Of a DNA stretch of 64,000 nucleotides, positions 11,546 through 22,925 are shown one piece after another. The position numbers and the translations under genes were made by a program. Source of the stretch: Neckera pumila (taxonomy: Eukaryota; Streptophyta; Bryopsida; Hypnales; Neckeraceae); the NCBI GenBank assembly GCA_963969595.1, contig OZ018417.1, forward strand, positions 3,784,501 through 3,848,500, in the 5' to 3' direction. The stretch's first letter is position 1; each line of letters opens with the position of its first letter. The notes below the pieces were generated by a model, which saw only the letters and a list, made by a program, of their open reading frames with translations, searched no databases and was not told where the DNA came from.

Positions 11546-12550
11546 TTAACCCCTAAGAGCCCAAGCCTTTCTAAGTGTATTTCCCTATGAAAAAAAAGCA
11601 TTGACTTTTGTTATCCTCAATGAAGCAAATTGATTTTTTCCTCAACATCTAATCATATAGATGTTTAAAAAACTTGCTTATTAATGAGTATACCAATTTT
11701 GAGTGCAAAATTGCATAGGAGTAGTGAGATTATAATAAGAAAAATGTACACATCTTATTTATAGTATGCTACCTTTTCCTACAATGTTTGAAAAATGTGC
11801 ATGTGGGTGATTGCAAAAAACACTTCACATTTTTGGCTCAAAAACGCAGACTTTGGCCATAAGACTAACAATACTATGTAGTACTACCAGTACCATATAT
11901 CAATAGTCCCCTTGTAGATCTAAATCATCGATTCAGAGCACTTGCAGATCTCAACCACCGATTCAGTACTATGTAGTACTTTAGATTGCTGCGTAGTACT
12001 ACAGAAGCCATTGGAAGCACAAAATAGCATAAAAGGGGTCTATGGACCTTTTCATTTTTAGTAATTCAAAAAGAATTCAAATAAAAAAATCCATTCTCCT
12101 AGAGAAGATTGAGCCACATTGCACTAAAGAATTTGTATAGGAAAAATTTTCCCTCTTCGTAATCTTCACGCAAAGGAAGGTCACTTTGACCCCATGTGTA
12201 CAATCGACATGTTGCTACTTTTATAAAAGCTCATTGTCAGTCCTTGTAATGTTAGTAGACCTCCAACATGTCCAATTTGTGACTTCAAATTTGCATTTTT
12301 GGGTAAAAATAGGACTAAAATCCCCCAAAGTAGACAAGGTAGACACCCAATTGATGGCAGATTAAAAATAATAAACTAGTTTTGAAAAATCTTAAAAAAT
12401 TACTCAATATTTGTAACTACTACGTGTACCTTCATTCCAAATTTCACGCCAAACAAACAAATGATGCAAAAGTTATGAGCAAAAAAACACCCGTCCAAGG
12501 GCAAGGGGACAAAAAATAGGACAAGTATTTCTTGCAATCACCTACATAAG
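11546..12550. mobile_element. Possible TTAA-family element, right end not found
   Basis: The left end TTAACCCCTAAGAGCCC matches the family. No matching right terminus is seen; the end given is only where weak internal similarity ('caaaagttatgagcaaaaaaa' and a 'ccaagggcaaggggac' stretch) fades. The element may be truncated or interrupted. Confidence 0.35.
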
Positions 12551-13897
12551 AGTTTCTTGGGATTGAAGGGGACATGAACAACTAAAAATTGTGTTAGCAC
12601 ACTAAATGCGCTTCCAAAAACCTTTAGTTCAAATGAAGTATTATGAAACTCATTACACAATCAACCTTGCAATTTTTGAAATGCATTTTTTTTAAAGTAG
12701 AAATTGCAAATAATTCCAAATTAACACTTTCATGTTAAAATTTTCAATGGTGAAAATCATGAAAGCACTTTATACTTTCAATTGGGTCCATTTTCAAAGC
12801 AAATGGATAAGTATAATTTTTTAGATCTCAATTCAAGTGAAACTTAGTAAGCTTTGTTCAAAGCCGGGAAATCAAGTAAAATCCACAATCTTTACTCTTT
12901 CATTAATGGTATTTAAATGCCTTTGAAGATCTCAAAAATCAAATTTTTATATTTTTTAGTGAAAAGTAAAAGCTTTCAATAATTAACCTTTAATACTACT
13001 TATAATTTTTTTTGAAATGGTCAAAGGAATTTAACCAGCCGCACAAAAAACGAGTCTGAAATTTTAAATTGACCATATATGGTTAGTTAGCTGATTAAAG
13101 ACTAATGGATCATTCCCTAGATATCTATGATGGATCTTCTCCGTATCATATGCTGATTATCTTCATTTAGAAATGCATTTCTAAGGTAACAATGCCTAAA
13201 AATTTTCCAATAAAAAATTGAGTATAGTTCCTATTATTAATCTTTAAAGGATCTTGCAAGCCTCAATACTTACATGGTTCTTGATTTTAAATGTTTTAAA
13301 GCTTAACTAAAAAAATGTAGCTCTAATTATCTATTTTTTTTTCTTTTTGTTTTGAATTTTTAAAATTACTGCTTTTTGGGAACACTTTGAATATTTTGAA
13401 AATCTAATTACAATAAAGAAATATCAATTTTCAAAAATTTGGCACTATTTATGTCCCCTTCAGTGAAACCTCTATGGAAGAAAATGTGAAACTTTTTTGG
13501 AAATGCTTGTTGAAGGAAAGATGTGCATACGGATGTTTTCTACATATTTCTGCAATTGAATTAGAAAAAAACATCACCAAATGTTGATTGAGGGAAACAT
13601 AAAAATGTCAACTTTGTTTTACACTATGCCAAGAAAACTGAAGGGTCTAAGGTCCAAAATGTGCCCATCAACTTTTGTTGTAGGACACTATCCATTGCAC
13701 AGTTGAGTGAAACTATACAAAATAGTGAAATTAGGTTGCTTTAACAATTAGGTTGCGTTACCTTAGATAAATTACTTCATGACTCAATGCTTGTCCACAT
13801 AGAGGCGCATGCAATTCTTTGAACCAGGCCTTGAACTGGTGCACTAATCTATGCCATACACATGGCTTTGGATTGAATACATCATTCTACAAAGCAG

Positions 13898-13900
<3 letters not shown>
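12551..13900. other. AT-rich intergenic DNA
   Basis: No gene, RNA or repeat is supported. It ends at a microsatellite that marks the left edge of the GC-richer gene island. Confidence 0.5.

Positions 13901-13960
<60 letters not shown>
13901..13960. repeat. (AT)30 microsatellite
   Basis: An uninterrupted AT dinucleotide run. Confidence 0.97.
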
Positions 13961-13964
<4 letters not shown>

Positions 13965-14099
13965 TGGGCTGCCGAGAAATTAGTGTGGGTAACCTAATTT
14001 CACTACCTTGTGTAGGAATTGTCATTACACATGATAAAATTCACCATGGAGTAAAGAAAAAAATAATTTTGCTAATTATTTATGCCATGGCCTATCAAA

Positions 14100-16104
14100 T
14101 TAGCACATTTAGCGACTTCCCTGCGCAAAGTTTCACGACCTGCACTGCCTCCGGGAATAAAAAAACACAAAAACCCTACCTTAATGAGGGGTTGAGGACC
14201 GATTTGTGTTTAATAATAGTAAATAAGCTTTCGCCTCGGTTGCTGTTACCCTCGATTACGGGTGGCTTTTCCTTCCTGGCCACCGGTTCTCCCCGTTCGT
14301 TGGCCGAACAGACGCATGTCCGTCAACGCTTTTTACCAGAACGCCAACCGCTAAGAACGGTCAAAGTGTCACTGTCAACCTCCATCAAAGCTGATGTGGA
14401 TCTCGTTGGCCAGCAGAAGCCCTGACGTGGAATGCCAGCGGGACCGGTCACTTCGGGCCAACGCCAATCACGTGGACTTACAATCGACACGCTGTCACAC
14501 GGCGAAGAGGCCACGGTCCCACCCCATTCGATGGTACAGTACCCATGGCCGTGCCGGTTGTCTCACACCCCTCGCTGATTGTGTGTCAATGCCACCTTTG
14601 TTCACTTGTGCCCCGCGTCCTGATCTCAGGAAACGCCCGTGTTCCATTCTGCTTCTCGTTTTTTTATTGTTCTCCAGTTGAAGAGCTTCTCATCGAGACC
14701 ATTCCTGTTAGATTTGGTGCAGTGGAGTCCCGGGATCCTCTGTTGCGAGCCTCGTTAGTCTACGTATTTTCTTGCCTCAAGTGCCAGTGCAATTGAGTAC
14801 ATCAGAGAAAGCTTTTTTTTTTTCTGATATTGCGCGGCAGCTTTTCGTTTGGCGTTTAAATTTTGGTGTTCTTAGGTGGAAGAGCTTCTCATCGAGACCA
14901 TTCTTGTGAAATTTGGGCGAAGCAAAGCTTTGGAATACTGTGTTGAGGAGAGCCTCGATCGTGTGTGGATTTTCTTGGCCTTGCCAACGGGATTGGGAGG
15001 AGAAAGTGTTGTGCTGTGATTTTTTAGAGCTAGGGGAATTCTGTGGAGTGAAAGAGCTGCTGGACAAGTCACGTGAGGGTCGCGCCGAATTGAAGTACCT
15101 GTTTCTGTGGATTTCAGTGGAAGAGCTAGCGGACTGAAGTACGTCTTCAAGGGATTTAATCTGGTCAGGTTTGTGAGGGACACCGTAATTTCCCTTGTTG
15201 TTGTTGATACTGTTGCGACGTAGAGCGGTGGATAATAGATCTTAGAGCTAACGTCGGTGAGAGATGCGCACCTTCTTGTTGTCTTCTTTTCATTCTCTTG
15301 TCTTGCCAATTTATCTCTGCGACGTTCCGCAGTGTACTGCTAATTAATCGCGTCGAAATTTGCGCCTGAAGCTACAGGTGCCGACATTCATTTGAGATAA
15401 GCAGTTACTGATTAACGAATAGGAGGGAGACTCTGTGATTATTTTTTCTTTCTAACTCGTCTGTAGCCTCCTTTCGAAATGAATGCCAGGGGAATTGCAG
15501 CGGATCTGTGACTGCGGACAAGCAAATATTCTCTTCGTTTAGATTAAAAACTGTCTTTCGTCGCATCGGCCAGACGAGATAAAGGGAAAAAAACACCAGA
15601 TGCCTCACCTGTACTCCTCCTTGTTTGCTAGATCTGTTTCGAATCCGCTTTGCTTTTCAGTGTGGTTGGAACTTTTGAGAGATTTTGTGCTCCATTACAC
15701 CAACGGGAGAATGCTTAGCTTTCTGCTCCAGGGACAAGGATATTTGGAAATTTTGTTACTGGATTTTAACCTCCTCCGAGGTTGGCTCTCTTTCGCGAAA
15801 GTTCATCTCTTGAATTTCTTTTTTTTCCAATGCTTTTAATACAAGGTTACATATTGCGTCACACTTATTTCGCTTATCGAGCCCTTTGTGATTTATTGTT
15901 CTGATCGTTGATGACTCGGAGAGCAGAATCATTTATCAATACATTTCTAATGCGAGATATGATGCTTGCTCGTTCTCTCTTTTCGGTATCCATGTTTTTC
16001 CAGTCCAAATGTTTGGCAGATGGAGCTGACCATGATCTAGTGTCAATGTTGACAACAGTTTCATCTCGACAAGGAGGATTCTCTACAACTCTTCTGATCT
16101 TTCC
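14100..16104 (+). promoter_or_regulatory. GC-rich upstream/leader region of the proline dehydrogenase gene
   Basis: Base composition rises sharply here compared with the AT-rich flanks and stays high through the gene, as expected for promoter plus 5' leader. A block starting GAAGAGCTTCTCATCGAGACC is present twice (14680 and 14880), about 200 bp apart, and the two copies stay recognisably similar for about 100 bp. Shorter versions ('gaagagct.') occur near 15050 and 15120. Open frames on both strands (the longest is a 145-codon minus frame at 14872-15309) show no recognisable domain. The transcription start and any leader intron cannot be placed from sequence alone. Confidence 0.45.
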
Positions 16105-18040
16105 ATGGCATGGCGCAACAGCCAGGTCCTCTTCCGGCGTGGATATTCGTCCAAAATTTTGCCAAGGAGCCCTCTATTTGCCAGAGGAGTGACAACATTC
16201 AATTCACCTCCTACGACCACGGAAGACACGTCTGACGTCTTGCCGCAAACAAAGAATGGCGAGGCTATCTTTGCTGGATTAAGCTCGAAGGAGCTTGGAA
16301 GGACACTTTTAAATCTACACCTGGTTGCGTACGAGCCAGTAGTGGATTTAAGCTTGAAGGTTCTTACTTCTCCCATGATGAGATATGCCCTGGTCCATGT
16401 GCCTGTAAATCAAGTGGTGAAGCGGACTGCTTATTCCCATTTTTGTGCCGGAGAGAATGTTGAGGAAGCCTCCAGGACATTGCAAAGAATGTGGGAACTG
16501 GGGCTACGAGGAGTTTTGGATTACGGTTCGGAGGATGCAACAGACAACAAATCTTGCGATGAAAACCTCGAGAAATTCGTCCAAGTGGTCCAGCAGACTA
16601 GCCAACTTCCTCTAGGATCGGTAAGTAGCGGACGTGATCTTCTCGTACAATTAGGTTTCGGTTTGTTCTTTGGTCTGATATTCGTCAAATCTGGAAAGTT
16701 AACTGATTGTACTTAGGGTTCAGATCCTTGCCGTTACCATGTGCCATTTTCTTTATCCGATTTCCCGCAATCTTGAGCTTTGACAAGTCTGTTACATTTG
16801 TAGTAATGTAGGATGTATCGTTGTGTTTGTATTCCCTCGCATTATCGAGTTGAGTCAATGTCTGAGTGTTCGACATTTTGCGCGATCGTTGTGCAGGTGA
16901 GCGCCTCATGCGTGAAGATTTCCGCCATTTGCCCAATCCAACTTTTAGAGCGAGTTAGCAATCTACTCCGATGGCAGCATGTGCACAAGGAATTTAAGCT
17001 GCCATGGAAGCAGGATGTGATCCCTTTTCTGGCCGAAGATAGTCCTACGTACCATGTAACTTCGCCCCCAGAGCCTCTTACGAAAGAAGAAGAAATAGAC
17101 TTGGCACTCGCTCATGATCGTCTGTCGGAACTGTGCAAGACTTGTGAACAGGAAGGTCTACCTCTACTGATTGATGCGGAGTACTCATCCGTTCAGCCAG
17201 CAATTGATTATATCATTCACGCAGCTGCGGCCGAATTCAACAAAGGTGCTCGGCCAATCATTTACGGAACTATTCAGGCATACCTGAAGGATTCATTTTC
17301 ACGACTTAAACTTGCAGTAAAAGGTTCTCATGATCGGGGGCTTTCCTATTGTGTGAAACTTGTTCGAGGGGCTTACATATCTCGAGAAAAAGAACTGGCA
17401 TCTTCTTCGCGGGTTTCTTCTCCGATTCATTCCAATATTGAAGGGACACACCGCTGCTACAATTCGTGTGCTGCATTCATGCTGGAGCAAGCAGCTAGTG
17501 GGGATGGGGCAGTGGTGCTTGCCACTCACAACATGGATTCCGGTATGTCAAGTGCACTTCTCTCTCTCTATTGTGAGCGATTGCAGCTGCTATGTGAGCC
17601 AAGGACGCCCGGCCGTATTTCCTTCCCTGTATGTTGAGTGTATCCAAGGATTTCTTACATCTTCACTAAGGAGATTATGTGAACTGTGCAATGCAAGTCA
17701 TTGTGGTTTATTATGCTCTGGTTCATGGTGGCGTGATTGACAAACTTCAGGACGATTGACAAACGATTTGGGCTCTCTGATTGCTGGACTATGATTCAGG
17801 CCGAAAAGCGGCTGCTAAAGCCCAAGAATTGGGACTATCGAGAGAAGATCCTCGATTACAATTTGCACAGCTGAAGGGAATGGCTGATGTGTTATCACTG
17901 TCATTGGCACAAGCGGGCTTTAGAGTGAGCAAGTATCTACCTTTCGGCCCTGTTCCTGACGTGATTCCCTACCTTGTCAGACGTGCGGAGGAGAACCGTG
18001 GACTTCTGGGCAACACTGTATACGAACGTCAGGCTATCAG
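16105..18040 (+). CDS. ProDH: Proline dehydrogenase, mitochondrial (exons 1-3)
   Basis: FAD-dependent proline dehydrogenase, which oxidises proline to pyrroline-5-carboxylate at the mitochondrial inner membrane, the first step of proline breakdown. Exons are 16105-16620, 16897-17542 and 17800-18040, with GT-AG introns of 276 and 257 bp; the frame is kept across both. The three exons encode 467 residues plus two bases; plant ProDH is about 500. Residues 1-30 are Arg/Ser-rich and lack acidic residues, like a mitochondrial presequence, which supports the start. Family motifs: HFCAGE in exon 1, KISAICP (179-185), LLIDAE (about 262-267), KLVRGAY (326-332), VVLATHN (378-384), KYLPFGPV (432-439) and YLVRRAEENRG (445-455), whose paired Arg residues bind the substrate carboxylate in this family. 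The gene stands alone, with no neighbouring gene within 40 kb to the right. The C-terminal exon is uncertain and is listed separately. Confidence 0.92.
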
Positions 18041-18128
18041 GTGCCATATGTGCTTTCCTTCACTTGTTGCGTATGACAACCTTGCTCATAATTTCTTGTG
18101 GGGCTTGGCTGCTTTGATTAAGTTTTAG

Positions 18129-18249
18129 ATTGAAGTGCTTCGGCGCCATATCAATGATACACCAAGTTCCCACCGAGTCCTCTTTGGTCTGGGAGGGTGT
18201 TTCTATTGAATGTCATTTTCGGGGTCATTTTGTGCAATATCTAAATTGA
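18129..18249 (+). CDS. ProDH: Possible terminal exon of proline dehydrogenase (frame conflict)
   Basis: An acceptor (TTTTAG at 18123-18128) follows an 88-bp intron from the exon 3 donor (AG|GTGCCA). In the phase demanded by that donor, the exon reads 40 codons to TGA at 18247-18249 and does not resemble the plant ProDH C terminus. Shifted by one base, it reads IEVLRRHIND, which resembles the family's MELKRRL-like ending, and stops at 18207-18209. Either the donor or acceptor differs from that assumed, or there is a one-base error or mutation. Total length would be about 494-508 residues in either case. Confidence 0.4.
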
Positions 18250-19695
18250 GGTTAACATGAGTTGCAATAGGTTGGTAGGTTCAAGAATCAATTGCAGGGC
18301 CATGGGAATGATGTATGCTATGTAGTTGAAGATTGCGAATTCCTTACGCTCTCTGGTGTTGTGATGGGGTCAGGACTGAGCTTCGAAGACGCTTGCTGCA
18401 AGGTTAAAACCTGCGACGTTAACAAGATTCATCAGAGTGCAGATTACGAGAGTGGAAAGCCGTCGTACAGATATTTTGCTTTGCCACATGCATATCGCCA
18501 TTACCGTCATGGCAGTGCTTGTTGTATTTTCTCTTTTTTCTTTCTGGGTGTGCATATATTGCTGGTACATATTGTAGAAGAAGTGGTGAGAAAATTGTCT
18601 TTGCCGAGCTCTCAAATTTCAACATGTAGGTTAAGATAGGTGCTTTTCAGTATCCACAATTGAAGATCCCGCCATTGGGTAGCAAAAACAATTTTAGGTT
18701 CATGTAACAAACAACGTCACATGAGCACATCTATCGTCGAAATGGCTTTGCTGTCTGATAGAATCGAATGTTGATAGCGTTGTCTCAAACGCTTGCCGTA
18801 TGTACTTTAATGGTAATCCCAACTCAAACCAAGAATTGATTCAAATCACTGCCAGTCTTTAACATTTGGTGGATATTTCTCTTGACTTGGATATTTCACA
18901 ATGTCCATCATTTTTTGCTCCATAGTAGATATTGTGAAGGCTGAAAGAGTTGTGTTTGATGCATGTTTAGGAAAATTACTTGCAACAAGAGGTGCAGAAG
19001 AAATAAGCTAGAAATGTCATAACTACAATTATATGTCAAATATATGCAAGAGCTCATTGAGGTAACCTCAACAATTTTGTGTTCAAGTATTCACCATTTC
19101 CTATGCATATTTAATTCTAGGTTCAAATTTTAGATATGAATTTTAGCCATAAAATTGATCTCTTATGAATTAGAAGCTAAGTGAAGAGAATAAAATTTAT
19201 AATATTTAATTTCTATTTCGTTTTGAAAATTTGAATTTTTTTTGAAAATTGATTATTTATTTCAATTTTAATTTTGGGCCAATAGCCCCAATCTATTTCA
19301 ATGTTCTAATTATTAAATGACACATAATTATGGCCTACACTATAATATTCTTCACAATAATATATGCATGTAGAAGAATTTTGAAAATTTTGAAGTTACT
19401 TTCTAATTGATATAAATTTTCTTTGACTTTTTCCTCAAGAATGTACTATAATCCAAATTCATGACTATATACCAAAGTCTATAGGACAATTGTATCTCTT
19501 CTAATTATAGGTAGATTCTATATTATACTATTTTATCTTCACAAACACAAATTACAATCAAGATGCTCTATAAAGATTGTTAAATAGTTAATTGAAGTTT
19601 TTGATCATCTTGGTAGTGTTGAGGTGGCCTGGAGTGATATTTGTTTGTATCATAGTAAAAGTATATCAATCTAGGATTCAAGGTCTGGTTCCACC
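18250..19695. other. 3' flank of proline dehydrogenase and AT-rich intergenic DNA
   Basis: The first 400 bp keep gene-like base composition and may be 3' untranslated sequence. Two 115-codon and 81-codon frames at about 18292-18639 on opposite strands overlap and look accidental. Beyond about 18650 the DNA becomes very AT-rich with no recognisable feature. Confidence 0.4.
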
Positions 19696-20922
19696 TTAAC
19701 CCCTAAAGCATTAGGAAAAATTTCAGCCCTCTAGAAGGCCGCTAAGGAATTGATTTATAGGACCCCTTTGGTGCAATTTCAGAATGAATAAAAAATCATT
19801 TTTTCTTAAAAAAATATTCTTTTTTGAAGAAAAAATATTAAAAAAATATTAAAAAATATAAATTTGACGTGGCACTACTAGTGCCACGTTAACACCTAAT
19901 TTTTAAATATTAAAAAATAATTTTTTATTTTGTTTTTTTCCATAATTGCACCGGGCGGGTGCCAAACTCGCGGCCTTCTGGAGGGCTGAAATTTTTCCTA
20001 ATGGACCATTTGTCCCCTCAGGGGACAAATCGGGTCCAGGCAGGTTCCTATTGTCTCAATTTTTTGTAATAATTTTTGTAATTTTTTGAGGTTGTGTATT
20101 TTTGCAAGAGCTTTGTGAATATATAACTTTTATTTTAATTGATTCCTGGGAGCAAAAGTTATGGCACAATAAGCAAAATTGGAGTTTGGCGGGCAGCCCA
20201 AAAAAAATCACAAAAAGTCAAAATAATTTTTTTTCAAATTTTTTTTCAAAGATTATATTTTTGTCTACATGTGAAGCTTTGTTCCATTCAATTTGGACTA
20301 ATAATGAGAAAGTTATGGACAATCTTAGTTATTTGGGCAATCTAAGCATGTTCTTGAAAAAATAACTTGTAGAATTCGTTTTTCAATGCAATTTTTAGAA
20401 TTTTTCAAAAGAATTTATTAGACAAGCTTAGATTTTCTTGCTAGAACAATCTCACTGTTGGGATTATTGTGATTCCAGTCCATCTAAAAGCTATTAATAA
20501 TTTAGTTTTTTCTTCAATCTTGAACCCACCTCTATTTAACAATTTTTTAATGAGTGAAAATTAAGTGCTTTTTATCCTAAATTTTTTTGGGAGATTCTTG
20601 ATTCAACTACTTAACATAAAGAAGTAGAAAATCAAAGTCTATAGTGCAAAAATTTTGAACTAAAAAGACTCAAAGCCAAAAAATCTAGTCAAGCAAGGTG
20701 CAAAAAAACTTATTTTCTTCACTTTAAATGCATATATCTTGCAATCTACATGGTCAAAGTTTCTGAAATTTCTTCCACATATTCACATACTAGTCAAATA
20801 TAAGATCTTACAGTTAGATATGCAAGAAAAAACAATTTTTAAAGCTGTTTTCTCTTTGCAATAGAAATGACAGTTTTGAGTGGTTTTTGATAGGAAAATT
20901 ACCTTGGTCTTTTAGGGGTTAA
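19696..20922. mobile_element. TTAA-bounded non-autonomous transposon, copy 7, with nested insertion
   Basis: Ends are TTAACCCCTAAAG and CTTTTAGGGGTTAA. Without the nested 295-bp element (19709-20003) the length is about 930 bp, matching copies 2 and 5. The interior has the same orientation as copy 2. The left terminus is split by the nested element: TTAACCCCTAAAG stands before it and GACCATTTGTCCCC after, which rejoin to the terminus seen in copy 5 reverse complement. Confidence 0.75.
19709..20003. mobile_element. Short inverted-repeat element (CATTAG-type MITE), copy 2, nested
   Basis: A 295-bp element with inverted termini of about 33 bp, starting CATTAGGAAAAATTTC and ending with its complement. 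The interior has A/T-rich blocks and a perfect ACGTGGCAC/GTGCCACGT palindrome (19867-19889). It is inserted inside the terminus of copy 7, so it is the younger of the two. Non-coding. Confidence 0.72.
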
Positions 20923-21477
20923 GTGACCTACTTGAATATACTAATGAGTAGTTAGATTGTATACTTAGTATTATTTTTATAAGCTAATTTGTATACTTTG
21001 TAGATTCTATTTTGTTTATTTCATTATACATATACATTTTAATAAAGACTAGTGTGCCATGTGTCGTTGCCACAACCAAAACAAAAGGAAAAGCCATTTT
21101 GAATTTTTTTTACTGATATAAAAACTTCAAAATTCAATAACTTTCACACTGTCATTCCAAATGCCACAAAACAAAGCCCATTCAACCCTCCTCATCAAGA
21201 GCTTTCCAATGGTACCAAGAACGTGATCAAAAGTAAAGTAAAAGTAATGTTCTAATTTTTTGATCCCTAAATACTTTGAAATTCAATCACTTTTGCATCG
21301 TAGCTTCCAATGCCACAAAACCAAGCCGGTGCACCCCTTCTCGCCGAGGGCTTTCTAACAGTACCAAGCACACACACCGGGAGACGCACGGTCCGAGAGA
21401 TCTCAACGTAACAAACAAAACAAAACAAAACAAAACAAAACATAACCAAACCAAACCAAACCAAACCAAACCTTCCT
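20923..21477. repeat. Diverged 150-bp direct duplication and simple repeats
   Basis: Blocks at about 21118-21225 and 21265-21370 share 'aattcaat.actttt', 'ccaatgccacaaaac', 'gagggctttc'-like and 'ggtaccaag' segments. They are followed by (CAAAA)n at 21412-21442 and (ACCAA)n at 21443-21471. Confidence 0.55.
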
Positions 21478-22925
21478 TTTTTGGTACATCTCTAGATAGA
21501 GCACTCATCTGAACTTTTCTTGTTAGTCAAAATTTGATCTAATAACAGCTTTTACATAGAAAGTTTAATTTTGACATCCATATGAGCTTTTGTAAGTCAC
21601 TAAGCTCTCACTAAGATGGGTCTATGTCAGATAAACGGCCAACTGTATGCAAACATATTTGAGTATTTAGTTTGAGCACTCATACATCCAAAGTAAGAAA
21701 CAACATCCTAGTAAGAAGCTATATATTTACAAGAACTTTCCCAAATAATGCAGAGTTTTTTCTAGAGGGACAACAGCTTGTGTAGGAATCAAATTTTTCC
21801 AATTGCTCTAAGAAGTTTCCAGAGGACGTGAGCCTCACCTGTACCCGTCCCAAAAACACCACACAAAATGGGGTTAGTGAGGATATACCAGGTGTTTACA
21901 GCTCATCGTCTCCTCCTAATCGATGTCACCAGAAATTCTTAGATCATCACATTCCTGTAAAGCCTAATAACAGAGATTAGAAATCAAAAGAACCTTACTA
22001 GAGGATGATGCTTGTGAGGCAGCCATCTTTACTAGAAGATGATGCTTGTGAGGCAGCCATTTTTCCAGCACCCTGTCCCCAATGTAAGATTGAGCCTTGA
22101 TCAAGTGATTGCTGAAGGCAACAGTCCAAAATGAAAGCAAGAATCCCTTGTGATTGAAAACTAAAAGGAAATCAGCAGGGAAACTAATCAGCTAATTCAA
22201 GTGTGATAGCTGTGTGAAATGAGAAATGAGCAGGGCAGCAAGTATCCCTCAACTCTCAAGCTCTTTGCAAAAATCAACCACAAGCAATAGAGGCATGCTT
22301 TAGACTAGTATACATATAACAGGCCATTAGCCATCTTCCATCTTGATGGTAGTTTGCATCCGTTATGGAGACTTAATTAGGCGTCAATCAATGCATCCAA
22401 GGTTCATAGCCTCCATATCTTACCTTGCAAATTGCATAATTAAGTAGTTCACAGGCAACTGTAAGGCATAAGTATGCCTAATTTACAGCATCAACCAATA
22501 ATCAATATTCTCAGAGGTAGTTAGCCCATAGACATAAGCTGAGAAATGATTCCAAAGATAAGCTAATCACATCATATAATTATATCCACCATTAAAATCA
22601 CCATAAGAGGTAGTTTAACATTAGACCTAAAGGTGGTAAATTGGTGCCACTATTGGTGACTCAAGGCCTGAGTTCAATCAAGACTTGGACAACCATCAAA
22701 ATCAATATCACAACTATTGATGGGACAATTTAAGCTATCAATTTCAAAATAGGATATGACCTATATGATAGTCTTCTAAATTTAGGTAAAAGATCAAATT
22801 AAATAAATTTGGAATGAGTCAGAACATGTCAAAGTATCATGACACGTTCCTATAAACTTTTATATCCTTTCAAGCAAATACCTGAGAGTAATGCTTGAAT
22901 AAATTGTCTAGAGCAAAACAAAACA
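21478..22925 (-). repeat. Unknown tandem unit A (possible minus-strand gene)
   Basis: First of two consecutive units of about 1.4 kb. Both start with 'ttggtacatctct.....gagcact' (21483 and 22936) and end in (AAAAC)n. The core at 21823-21930 recurs in five other places in the window. Read on the minus strand, it holds a block from an AG acceptor-like site (gattag) through ACACCTG and CTCACTAAC to GGGTACAG followed by GTGAGG, a good splice-donor shape. About 100-160 bases upstream on that strand, ATGGCTGCCTCACAAGCATC appears twice in a 34-bp duplication (about 21998-22065). No protein family is recognised. It could be a small multi-exon gene, a non-coding transcript or a transposon. Confidence 0.5.

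Noticed and set aside
13964..14425. 153-codon + frame starting beside the AT microsatellite
   Set aside because: No recognisable motif, a mixed composition that shifts from AT-rich to GC-rich halfway, and overlapping frames on both strands.
14872..15309. 145-codon minus-strand frame upstream of proline dehydrogenase
   Set aside because: GC-rich leader DNA often has long chance frames. No domain is recognisable and a shorter plus frame overlaps it.
18292..18639. 115-codon + frame after proline dehydrogenase
   Set aside because: No domain, and it is overlapped by two minus frames. Better explained as 3' flanking sequence.
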